This document shows positions 27,786 to 35,430 of a stretch of 64,000 nt of DNA, in pieces. Each line of letters begins with the position of its first letter. Position 1 is the first letter of the stretch. This DNA comes from Romboutsia ilealis (lineage in GTDB: Bacteria > Bacillota > Clostridia > Peptostreptococcales > Peptostreptococcaceae), in NCBI RefSeq assembly GCF_900015215.1, contig NZ_LN555523.1, positions 1,225,481-1,289,480 on the forward strand, in the 5' to 3' direction. The notes under the pieces were generated by a model that saw nothing but the letters and a program-made list of their open reading frames with translations, was not told the origin of the DNA and ran no database searches. The translations under genes and the position numbers were made by a program.

Positions 27786-28886
27786 TTACTTATAATCAAA
27801 TTTCGTTGGTAAAATAGCCTTACAATTGTACGCTTCTTTTAATTGCAAGACTACATTATCTGTATTATCCATTATATTATTTGCACTAAATAGTATATTC
27901 CCACTTACATTTTCATACTCTCTATTTATTTCTATCTGTCTTTCTATTTCATTTGCTATATCTAAATCACTTATATTTTGACCTATATAAAGTCTTACTC
28001 CACTGTCTTTAACTACATCATTCCACCAACTTACCATAACTTCATAATTACTATTATTGTTATCTGTTGTCCAGTAAGTTTGAGGCGCTATATAATCTAC
28101 AATATGTTCATCTATCCAAGTTAAGGTATCCATATAAACATCATAATAACTTTCTAAGTTGTTTGAATCTGAACCAATTGTATCACTACTTTTATTTTTC
28201 CATATTCCAAATGGACTAACTCCAAATTGTACTGATGGTTTTGTAGATTTTATTACTTTATAAACAAGTCTTATAAGATTATTTACAGCTTCTCGTCTAT
28301 TATTTGCAACTTCACCATCTCTATCCTCACCTTCTGGTAAAGGATAATTATAAGGATAAAAATAGTCATCAAAATGTATTCCATCTACATCATAATTTTT
28401 TATTATCTCATAAACTGTTACAGCAACATATTCTATAACTTCTGGATTTTCAGGGTCATAAAATAATGAATTGTCAAATTCTAATACCCACTCTGGTTTT
28501 ATTCTTGCAGGATTGTTTGGTGCTAATTCATTTAAATCTGTTCCTTGTGTTGTTATTCTATATGGGTTTAACCATGCGTGAAATTCCATATTTCTTTTAT
28601 GAGTTTCTTCTATCATAAATTGAAGTGGATTATATCCTGGATCTTTTCCTTGCTCTTTTGTAAGATATTTAGACCATGGATTTATATATGATTTATATAA
28701 TGCATCTGAAGTTGATCTTATCTGAACAAAGATAGCATTTATATTTAATGATTTGAGTTTATCTAATATTTCTATAAATTCTTGTTTTTGAGCCTCTGGG
28801 TCATTAAGTGTTTTAGGCCAATCTATATTATACACACTTGATACCCATACCCCTCTAAATTCAACTAATGTGCATCTATTATACAT
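27786..28886 (-). CDS. GHL10-family glycoside hydrolase-like protein
   Basis: A 366-residue (beta/alpha)8 protein of the GHL10/DUF187 family. Signatures are EFRGVWVSSV at residue 8, FVQIRSTSDALY, the conserved FHAWLNPYRI, DGIHFDDYFYP and QFGVSPFGIW. Members are thought to act on cell-wall or glycan substrates. This one has no signal peptide, which is odd for the family and suggests a cytosolic role or loss of the export signal. Its ATG overlaps the stop of an upstream gene remnant, with GGGGAGG inside that remnant. Confidence 0.85.
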   Translation of the reverse strand: MYNRCTLVEFRGVWVSSVYNIDWPKTLNDPEAQKQEFIEILDKLKSLNINAIFVQIRSTSDALYKSYINPWSKYLTKEQGKDPGYNPLQFMIEETHKRNMEFHAWLNPYRITTQGTDLNELAPNNPARIKPEWVLEFDNSLFYDPENPEVIEYVAVTVYEIIKNYDVDGIHFDDYFYPYNYPLPEGEDRDGEVANNRREAVNNLIRLVYKVIKSTKPSVQFGVSPFGIWKNKSSDTIGSDSNNLESYYDVYMDTLTWIDEHIVDYIAPQTYWTTDNNNSNYEVMVSWWNDVVKDSGVRLYIGQNISDLDIANEIERQIEINREYENVSGNILFSANNIMDNTDNVVLQLKEAYNCKAILPTKFDYK

Positions 28887-29065
28887 TTATACCTCCCCTT
28901 ATAAACTTATTTTCTACCGTATCTTTCTTTAATACTTTATATATTTCATTTTTATGTAATCCATCAATAGTATTTTCATCTTTTTTACTGTCTATAAAAT
29001 ATATGCTTATATCACTATATTGTTTATCTATATAGATTTGTCTTATATAATATTTTATGTTTTAA
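28880..29065 (-). pseudogene. Remnant of a gene upstream of the GHL10 gene
   Basis: An open minus-strand frame of about 60 codons with no start codon ends in a TAA that overlaps the GHL10 ATG. Its translation contains RQIYIDKQYSDISIYFIDSK and ends FIRGGINV. Stop/start overlap plus an RBS inside the frame is typical of an operon partner, so this looks like the 3' end of a gene whose 5' part was lost. Family not recognised. Confidence 0.4.
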
Positions 29066-29080
29066 GTTTTTTAAAATTAG

Positions 29081-29308
29081 CTCTATTTTAAATCAATATT
29101 ATATATTTGTGTTTCTATAATTATTGGATTTAGCATATTATCTATAAGTTTATTATTAAATAAAGATAATAGATATCAGATGATAAGTCCTAATGAAAAT
29201 AATATAATTATATTTGATTCTAAAACAGGGGATTATTGGAGGAAATTTATAGAACCTGATGAAGGGCCAATAGATTGGTCTAAGGAGTCTTTCAACTTAA
29301 AAAAATAG
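29081..29308 (+). pseudogene. Start-less small membrane protein gene
   Basis: The plus-strand frame runs 75 codons from a stop at 29078 without any usual start codon before its membrane segment. It encodes a hydrophobic helix (YICVSIIIGFSILSISLLL) followed by a polar domain with IIIFDSKTGDYWRKFI and a final SKESFNLKK. Similar anchored proteins with a DxKTGxYWRK segment are familiar in clostridia. The 5' end seems lost; a rare start codon is possible. Confidence 0.5.
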
Positions 29309-29339
29309 AATTTATTTAAGTTAATCTGTTGTGCTAGTT

Positions 29340-29465
29340 AATATAAAAGCCATAGGAGTATTATAAAAATATCTCTCAGGCTTTTGTCCTTCCGTGTACG
29401 CAATAAACTGTGCGACTTCTGTCAGAACAGACTAGTTTAAACTACGGAACCCTAGAAAGCTAAAA
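29340..29465 (-). promoter_or_regulatory. ykkC-class (guanidine-I-like) riboswitch with terminator
   Basis: The minus strand has the 5' signature CTAGGGTTCCG, a middle segment CTGTTCTGACAGAA (11 of 14 bases as in the usual CTGGTCCGAGAGAA), and the 3' signature ACACGGA-AGGACAAAAGCCTGAGAG. AAAAGCC of the aptamer can pair with GGCTTTT at 29344-29350, forming a terminator that ends in T-rich sequence. This is the normal transcription-attenuation layout. No intact gene follows on that strand before the GHL10 gene 450 bases on. The ligand subclass (guanidine, ppGpp or PRPP) is not certain. Confidence 0.75.
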
Positions 29466-29655
29466 TATAAAATACATCATCTTATTAAATTTAAATCAAC
29501 TATATATTTTATATTATTTAGTTTAATTTAGTTCATATGTATTTCTTGTTAGTTTTTTATGATTTAATCCCTACATATGATTTTAAGACGTAGTGATTTT
29601 TAGTTAATATTATACTATATCTATCTTATTTAATCTCTTAAATTTCTTTATTATA

Positions 29656-30324
29656 CTAAATAATTCCCAATCTATTTTTTATATTAGGCAACTCTTTTAA
29701 AAATACAGAATAAAAACTCTCATCTTCATTTATCTTAATACGATAAAAGCTATCTAATAAAATTTGATTAATTTCCTCTATCTCTTTTTCGTCTCTTACA
29801 AACTTTAAACGGAAAGTTAATGCCTTAATGAATTTATACCACTCTAAAATAAATCTTTTATTTTCATCATAGTTTTCAATACCTATCCAGTTTTCTACCT
29901 TAACATCTTTTAGGTCTTCTTTAGGACAGTTTCCTACCTGTAAAAAGTATTTAAAATCATCATCTTGATACACTCTTCCAAGAGGGAACAAGCGACAAAT
30001 ATTTGGACGTTTAGAATGGATCATACATCTATTTTCCTGATTTAAAAAGCTACATCTTTTCTCTTTATCCTGCATTTTTAAATATGGTAATAAAATTTTG
30101 TTATTTTGTCTTAATTCAATCTTATCTCCTAGTAACTTATCAAATTCAACACCTAAATAATTTACCATTTCATATATATCAAAAGGTGTAAGCACCACTA
30201 GTTCTCCAACATCATGACAACAATCACTGCATCCATCACATCCACATGTGTCTGCTTTTACTATGTCTTTAATATCATATAATTTTCCATCTGATATTTC
30301 ATCTAGTATGTTTATAGATTTCAT
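29656..30324 (-). CDS. YkgJ-like CxxCxxCC cysteine-cluster protein
   Basis: A 222-residue protein with the N-terminal cluster CGCDGCSDCC near residue 27, CSFLNQENRCMIHSKRPNIC in the middle and a later NCPKED. This is the YkgJ/zinc-or-iron-chelating domain family, whose cysteines bind a metal or Fe-S cluster; function is poorly known. GAGGATG precedes the ATG. It is the only gene inside the TTAA-bounded element. Confidence 0.85.
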   Translation of the reverse strand: MKSINILDEISDGKLYDIKDIVKADTCGCDGCSDCCHDVGELVVLTPFDIYEMVNYLGVEFDKLLGDKIELRQNNKILLPYLKMQDKEKRCSFLNQENRCMIHSKRPNICRLFPLGRVYQDDDFKYFLQVGNCPKEDLKDVKVENWIGIENYDENKRFILEWYKFIKALTFRLKFVRDEKEIEEINQILLDSFYRIKINEDESFYSVFLKELPNIKNRLGII

Positions 30325-30414
30325 TGTTTCATCCTCATTTCTTGTAACAATATTTAACCATGTATTATTATACTAATAATATTTGACTAGCACAACGAGT
30401 TAATTAATCATAAA

Positions 30415-31875
30415 CTATTTATGTAATATATAGGAGCTTATACCATACCTATTAAAGTAATCAACCAATAAACTACCATTTATAAGACTTATATTATTAT
30501 CAGATGCAAACTTTTCACACTGGGCACTAAAATTACTTGTAGATATAAATATCCCCTTCATAGCATCAGAGTTTCTAAGTACCGATTCAAATTCTCTAAG
30601 CTTTGGTATATCAATATTATTTTTATACCTCTTAACCTGCCCTATAACCTTACCACCCATTATAGGGTCATTATTATATAATATACAATCTATACCACCA
30701 TCATTAGTTTTATTTGTACCTATTACCTCATATCCCATATTTCTAAATAATGTGGCTACTAAATTTTCAAGTACAAATGGATCTACCTCTAGTAAATTTA
30801 TACTTTCATTATTTACAACTGACTTATTTAAATAATCACATTTACATATAGGTACAATCCCTTTTAAAAATAAACTTGAACTTATATCTATTCTTCCTTG
30901 CATAGTTTCTTTTAAGCATTTTAGTTTATCTATTCTATTCATATCAATACTATTAAATGTAATTTTATCTACCATAGCTGATATTATATACGGACTTATA
31001 TCTTGTCCTGTAGCTAAGTCTATATCATTTATATATCCATTAAATACTATAGTGTCTATATTGTTATGTGTATCCTGATTAAATATATTGTTCATACTAT
31101 TAAGAGCTATAGAGAATATAACTTGGTTATATATATTATTTCTATCTTTCTCATTAATAGATATAGCTTTTATCTCATCTTTTCTGTTTTTATATTCATA
31201 TCCTTTTTCTTTTGGAACTATTTGCTTATCTGGTAATAGATAATCTATTACTAATCTTTTAGAGTCTTTACAGTATGCTGTATTTATACATTTTCTAAAT
31301 TCAAATGGATATTCTATTTGATTTAGTATTTCTTCTTTATAAGTACTTATCATTGTTGCATCTCTATTTTTATACAACTCTTTTTTAATATTTATAGCTT
31401 CATTTCTCTTAAGCTGATGAGCTTTAATTAAAGATTCAATCTCTCTTTTTCTTTTAGCTTCATTTTCTTCATATAATTTATACTCTTTTTGATATTTATC
31501 TTTTGTTTCTTCTACATATAAATTATACTTTTGTTTTGGATTTTTAAATAGTTTCTCTATTATATTAGCTTTTCTTATATCTATTTTTGCTGGTTCTTTG
31601 TATGGTACTAGTAATTTTTCTGGTAATACTAGCTTTTCTAAGTCTTTATTTATAAATTCTTCTATAGATATTTGTCTACATGTGCTATTTATTGTATTAT
31701 TTAATTTATTTATGTAAATCTCTATGTTATTTGTTCTTATTTCAGCTTCTTTATATCTATTGTTTATGTATTCTTCCTTTTGAAGCTTTTCAATTTCTTT
31801 TTGTTTTCTTTTTTGTTCTCTTATCAATTCTTTTGTTACTTGTTTTGTAAAATTTGATGCTCCCTTTGTTACCAT
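30415..31875 (-). CDS. Mrr-like restriction endonuclease with coiled-coil N-terminus
   Basis: A 486-residue protein. The first 170 residues are charged and largely coiled coil (KRKQKEIEKLQKEEY, YEENEAKRKREIESLI). A middle domain is not recognised. The C-terminus is an Mrr-type PD-(D/E)XK nuclease: LVATLFRNMGYEV, then DGGID (D392-D396) and QVK (Q413, K415). Mrr-family enzymes often cut modified DNA. No methyltransferase lies beside it, which fits a type IV or DNA-processing role. AAGGAG precedes the ATG. Confidence 0.82.
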   Translation of the reverse strand: MVTKGASNFTKQVTKELIREQKRKQKEIEKLQKEEYINNRYKEAEIRTNNIEIYINKLNNTINSTCRQISIEEFINKDLEKLVLPEKLLVPYKEPAKIDIRKANIIEKLFKNPKQKYNLYVEETKDKYQKEYKLYEENEAKRKREIESLIKAHQLKRNEAINIKKELYKNRDATMISTYKEEILNQIEYPFEFRKCINTAYCKDSKRLVIDYLLPDKQIVPKEKGYEYKNRKDEIKAISINEKDRNNIYNQVIFSIALNSMNNIFNQDTHNNIDTIVFNGYINDIDLATGQDISPYIISAMVDKITFNSIDMNRIDKLKCLKETMQGRIDISSSLFLKGIVPICKCDYLNKSVVNNESINLLEVDPFVLENLVATLFRNMGYEVIGTNKTNDGGIDCILYNNDPIMGGKVIGQVKRYKNNIDIPKLREFESVLRNSDAMKGIFISTSNFSAQCEKFASDNNISLINGSLLVDYFNRYGISSYILHK

Positions 31876-31941
31876 AATCTATGCTCCTTATGTTGATTGT
31901 TATATCTACATTATTTGCATAAATTTAACTTTTTATAAATT

Positions 31942-31980
31942 AAAATACCCTAGGTCTGTTTTCACGACGTAGGGTATTTT
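31942..31980. terminator. Terminator of the yjjI-yjjW operon
   Basis: Stem AAAATACCCTA/TAGGGTATTTT with flanking A/T runs, 26 bases past the yjjW stop. Confidence 0.85.
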
Positions 31981-32005
31981 GTTTAGTAATCTCTATATTT
32001 ATATA

Positions 32006-32812
32006 TTATTTTGTTTTTGTATATTCTAAATAAATCTTCATTTCTTCTTCACTAGGGCCAACTTCTCCATGTAGTTTTAAACCTTCTTCTCTAACTCCAT
32101 ACTTTCTATAAGCATTAAGTTTGTACTTACACTTATTATCTATAATTTTTGCTACTTCTTTTATAGTATGTTCATTATTTAAGTTAGGAGCCACTACAGT
32201 TCTTACTTCATAAAGCTTATCTTTTTCTAATAGATATTTTAAGTTCTTTAAAATAGTATGATTGTTAAGTCCTGTAATTTTTAAATGTTCTTCATTATCA
32301 ATACATTTAACATCTAGCATAAACTTATCAGTTACATTTACTAAATCTTCTCTTTTGCTTAAATCTATTGTTCCATTGGTATCTACAAAACATGTAAGAT
32401 TAAGCTCTTCTTTTACTTTAGTAAATAAATCAACTAAAAAGTCTGCATTAAGGGTGCACTCCCCTCCGCTAACAGTTATTCCTTGAATAAATGGTCTTAT
32501 CTTCTTTATTTCTTCAAATAAGTCATCTACTGAGTAATCTTTTGTTTTTGGAGTTGATAAATGATTACAAGCTTTAATACAATTATCACACTCTACACAT
32601 TTTTTATCATCCCATAATACTTTGTTATCTTTTATACTTAAAGCTTTAACTGGGCAAGTTGATACACACTTACCACAGTTTAAGCATTTATTTATAGTTT
32701 CTGGGTTATGACAATAAGTACATTTTAAATTGCATCCTTGGAAAAATATTGCCGTTCTATTTCCAGGGCCATCAATACACGAAAATGGAATTATCTTATT
32801 AACTAATGCCAT
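32006..32812 (-). CDS. yjjW: YjjW-type glycyl-radical enzyme activase
   Basis: A 268-residue radical SAM protein. Its CxxxCxxC cluster is C27, C31 and C34, followed by two inserted ferredoxin-like clusters at C43-C53 and C72-C82, and GITVSGGECTLN for SAM binding. This layout is that of PFL-activating-enzyme relatives with extra Fe-S clusters, specifically the YjjW partner of YjjI. It would install the glycyl radical on the adjacent YjjI protein, whose stop lies two bases upstream. Confidence 0.9.
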   Translation of the reverse strand: MALVNKIIPFSCIDGPGNRTAIFFQGCNLKCTYCHNPETINKCLNCGKCVSTCPVKALSIKDNKVLWDDKKCVECDNCIKACNHLSTPKTKDYSVDDLFEEIKKIRPFIQGITVSGGECTLNADFLVDLFTKVKEELNLTCFVDTNGTIDLSKREDLVNVTDKFMLDVKCIDNEEHLKITGLNNHTILKNLKYLLEKDKLYEVRTVVAPNLNNEHTIKEVAKIIDNKCKYKLNAYRKYGVREEGLKLHGEVGPSEEEMKIYLEYTKTK

Positions 32813-32814
32813 AA

Positions 32815-34308
32815 TTATTTTCTTAGCCTTCTATCGAAAGCTTTTGCTCCATTCTTTGCATTCATTCCAAATACTGTTGCATTATTTTTAACTGCTTTTC
32901 CACTTTCTAATTCTGCTACTTCTGATTTTTTAACTAAATATCCTGTAACACGTACTACATCACAACTATCACTATATACAGAAGTATATCTTATTCCACT
33001 TTCAAATGCTCCATCTATAACATTGATTATTGCTTCTAAGTTATTTTTATATGTTTCTTCAAATACAAATATATCTCCTATTCCATTGAAGAAGTACTTA
33101 TGATACGGAGCTGATTGTATAATATGTTCAAATAATTCTGGCTCTTCACCTACAGGTATTCTACATCCTGGAGATATTCCTGTGTCTGTATCTATACCAA
33201 CTTGAGCATGTAATACGTGATTACCATTAAAGCATTCTACATATTTTGATTTATATGAAGTTACTATATCATTAAGTGTTTCTATTATTTTTATCCCTAA
33301 GTCATTAGCTACTTTTGAATGACCAAATCTATCTTCTTGATTAGTAGCTTTTAATAAATGGTTTACTGCTTCAGCAAGACCAACCATTCCAAACATTCCT
33401 GTAAATAATTCTTTTTTTATAAATCCTTCTTTAACAAGGAAGTTTGATTTAAAGAATGCTGCTTCTTCTACTAAGAACTTTGTTCTTTCATCTATATACT
33501 CAAGCATCTTTTTAGCAGCAAATGGTAATTTATTTTCTAGGAAATCTTCAACTGATTCTGCAGTTTCTGCCAATCTACTTAAGACAAGTCTTACTAGGGT
33601 ATATCCACCCCCACCTATTATAAATCCATTATAACAACTTGCTAAAGCATAATCTTCTGTACCAAAATCTTTAACATCCATTTTGTGATTAGCAAAACTA
33701 GGCTTAGCTGTAACTAATGCTGTAGATGCACATAACTTAGCAAATTCTTTTGAAGTTAAATCTTTATCGTATTTAACAGTTAAATTAGGAACTGCACATT
33801 GTAATTCTTCCATAGCTTTAAGTATTAATCTACCTGCTTTTGTATCTACTGGACCTATATTTGCATGAACAAATGAGTCTGTAAGTGATCTATCTATATG
33901 CTTTAAGTATAATTTTATAGCTTTGTATGCTTCTTCTTCATCTTTTACAAATGGCTCTAGTAAAGTATCTATATTTCCTAAGTAAACTGGATAAGATGTT
34001 ATTGATGGTACATGCTTGTATAATATTAGTAAGCTATTAGTAGCTTCCCATATATCAGTTGGTGCATCAAGGTCTAAGAATTTACATCCTTTTTTCATTA
34101 ATACTTCATAGTTTGGTATAATGTATCTTGGTCTATAAGGTGCATTACCTTCAAACATTGTACAGATGATTTCTTTATCAAGAAGATTTTTTGTTTCTTC
34201 ATCTATGTTTAATACATTTAAAGTACTTTCAGCTTGACCTGCTAATTGAAGTACTTGTTGATTGTAAGTTAATGTTTCATTTTTTATAATGTTTAATACT
34301 TGTTCCAT
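32815..34308 (-). CDS. yjjI: YjjI-family glycyl-radical enzyme
   Basis: With the ATG at 34308 (GGGGG eight bases upstream) the protein has 497 residues. It matches the YjjI (DUF3029) family of compact glycyl-radical enzymes, much shorter than pyruvate formate-lyase. The C-terminal RVTGYLV places the candidate radical glycine near residue 456. Substrate and reaction are unknown for the family. It lies between a Crp/Fnr-type regulator gene (18 bases upstream) and its activase YjjW, forming a three-gene operon ending in a strong terminator. Confidence 0.9.
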   Translation of the reverse strand: MEQVLNIIKNETLTYNQQVLQLAGQAESTLNVLNIDEETKNLLDKEIICTMFEGNAPYRPRYIIPNYEVLMKKGCKFLDLDAPTDIWEATNSLLILYKHVPSITSYPVYLGNIDTLLEPFVKDEEEAYKAIKLYLKHIDRSLTDSFVHANIGPVDTKAGRLILKAMEELQCAVPNLTVKYDKDLTSKEFAKLCASTALVTAKPSFANHKMDVKDFGTEDYALASCYNGFIIGGGGYTLVRLVLSRLAETAESVEDFLENKLPFAAKKMLEYIDERTKFLVEEAAFFKSNFLVKEGFIKKELFTGMFGMVGLAEAVNHLLKATNQEDRFGHSKVANDLGIKIIETLNDIVTSYKSKYVECFNGNHVLHAQVGIDTDTGISPGCRIPVGEEPELFEHIIQSAPYHKYFFNGIGDIFVFEETYKNNLEAIINVIDGAFESGIRYTSVYSDSCDVVRVTGYLVKKSEVAELESGKAVKNNATVFGMNAKNGAKAFDRRLRK

Positions 34309-34326
34309 AAGTGTTTCCCCCATATT

Positions 34327-35016
34327 TTATTTAATTGATTCTAACTTATTTAGTAATTTATCAAATTGCTCTTTTGTTATTGATATACCTTTTCTGTTTA
34401 CAGTTATTAAATTTTCATCTTTTAATTCTTTTAAATTTCTGTTAATTGTTCTTACTGAAAACCCTAATATTGAGCCAATTTCTTCTCTAGTTTTTTCTAA
34501 AAAAACTACATCTTTATCTTGGCTTTCAAAAACATTTATCAAATAATTTGTTAATATACATATTGCAGGATATGCTAATACTTCTCCAGTTTTTAAAGAC
34601 TGCTCATACATACGACTTGATACAAAATTTAAAACTTTTAAAGTTAATTTATGATCTGTATTAATCCAATTTTTAAAATCAATCTTTTGCATTTCTAGTA
34701 TTATACATTCTGTAGTAGTTTGTAGTGTTGATGAATAGGTTTGTTTATTCGCCATAATTTCCATAGCACCAATGTATGCTATTGGTTTAATATTTGCAAA
34801 ACTATATACAAATCCATTTTCAAATTCATTTTTCACTTGCATTTTTCCCTGGCAATGAATGTAGATATATTCGATATTGTTTCCTTTTAGTACTAATAGT
34901 TTTCCTTTTTCTATTTTTCTAAGTTTACATTTGTTTTTTATGTTTATAGGTATTTTCTCAATAAAGTCCTTAGCATCTTGATTTTCTAAGTACTTGTAGA
35001 GTAAACTATTGTTCAT
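34327..35016 (-). CDS. Crp/Fnr-family regulator of the yjjI operon (YeiL-like)
   Basis: A 229-residue protein with an N-terminal cyclic-nucleotide-binding-like domain (to about residue 125) and a C-terminal winged helix containing TREEIGSILGFSVRTINRNL. The composition resembles YeiL-type Crp/Fnr proteins. The cysteines at about 32, 55, 103 and 150 are not arranged like an Fnr cluster. It is the first gene of the operon with yjjI and yjjW, so autoregulation and oxygen or redox control are likely. A perfect 24-base palindrome lies 62 bases upstream. Confidence 0.83.
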   Translation of the reverse strand: MNNSLLYKYLENQDAKDFIEKIPINIKNKCKLRKIEKGKLLVLKGNNIEYIYIHCQGKMQVKNEFENGFVYSFANIKPIAYIGAMEIMANKQTYSSTLQTTTECIILEMQKIDFKNWINTDHKLTLKVLNFVSSRMYEQSLKTGEVLAYPAICILTNYLINVFESQDKDVVFLEKTREEIGSILGFSVRTINRNLKELKDENLITVNRKGISITKEQFDKLLNKLESIK

Positions 35017-35077
35017 TTTATATCTCCTAACAAGTAGTTTTATCTTATATTTATAATTTTAACATTTTTTCTATTTT

Positions 35078-35101
35078 TTAAAAGGACATATGTCCTTTTA
35101 A
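35078..35101. promoter_or_regulatory. 24-base palindrome in the yeiL-like promoter
   Basis: A perfect palindrome with half TTAAAAGGACAT, reading AGGACATATGTCCT at its core. It lies upstream of the Crp/Fnr gene heading the yjjI operon, and a TAAAAT -10-like box lies closer to the gene. A Crp/Fnr-type dimer operator is the best reading. It could also act as a bidirectional terminator, but no gene ends here. Confidence 0.65.
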
Positions 35102-35182
35102 TTGCAAAAATTCACTTCACTTAATCAGTATGCCGGCGAAATATTTAATAAAGTTGTATTATTGTTTTACTATAGAAATATT

Positions 35183-35307
35183 TTTAATATATATGTTTTA
35201 AGAATCATTCTACATTATAAATACTTTTATTATTTATTAGAGCTTTGAAAAATTCAAAATAATATTTTAATATAACGCAGTATTTTAATTAAAACATATA
35301 TATTAAA
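35183..35307. repeat. 19-base inverted repeat enclosing a promoter (candidate inverton)
   Basis: TTTAATATATATGTTTTAA at 35183-35201 recurs as its exact complement at 35289-35307, with 87 bases between. The enclosed segment contains a plus-strand promoter at 35245-35273. Inverted repeats around a promoter are the layout of phase-variable switches. The arms are AT-rich, so a transposon relic or chance are alternatives. The rest of 35102-35420 shows no gene. Confidence 0.5.
35245..35273 (+). promoter_or_regulatory. Sigma-A-type promoter inside the inverted repeat
   Basis: TTGAAA, 17 bases, then TAATAT: a near-consensus promoter pointing to the GPH symporter gene. If the segment inverted it would point toward the yeiL-like gene instead. 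Confidence 0.6.
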
Positions 35308-35430
35308 TAATTTTTTTTAAAAATTTTCAAAAAAACCGTTTACATTCGGATACAAGTATACTACAATTTGATTAGAATTTAACAATTATAGAACTACATA
35401 GAATTATTAGGGTTATTAGGGGGAAAAAAA

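Larger units (their letters stand above)
29321..30403. mobile_element. TTAA-bounded element carrying a riboswitch and a CxxCxxCC gene
   Basis: The left boundary is TTAA followed by TCTGTTGTGCTAGTT; the right boundary is ACTAGCACAACGAG followed by TTAA. These are inverted repeats of about 15 bases, identical in layout to the 182-base element at 41776-41957. The 1.08 kb unit sits between a plus-strand gene remnant and the Mrr-like gene, 12 bases from each. It holds the ykkC-type riboswitch and the YkgJ-like gene, but no transposase. Mobility is inferred from the ends. Confidence 0.5.
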
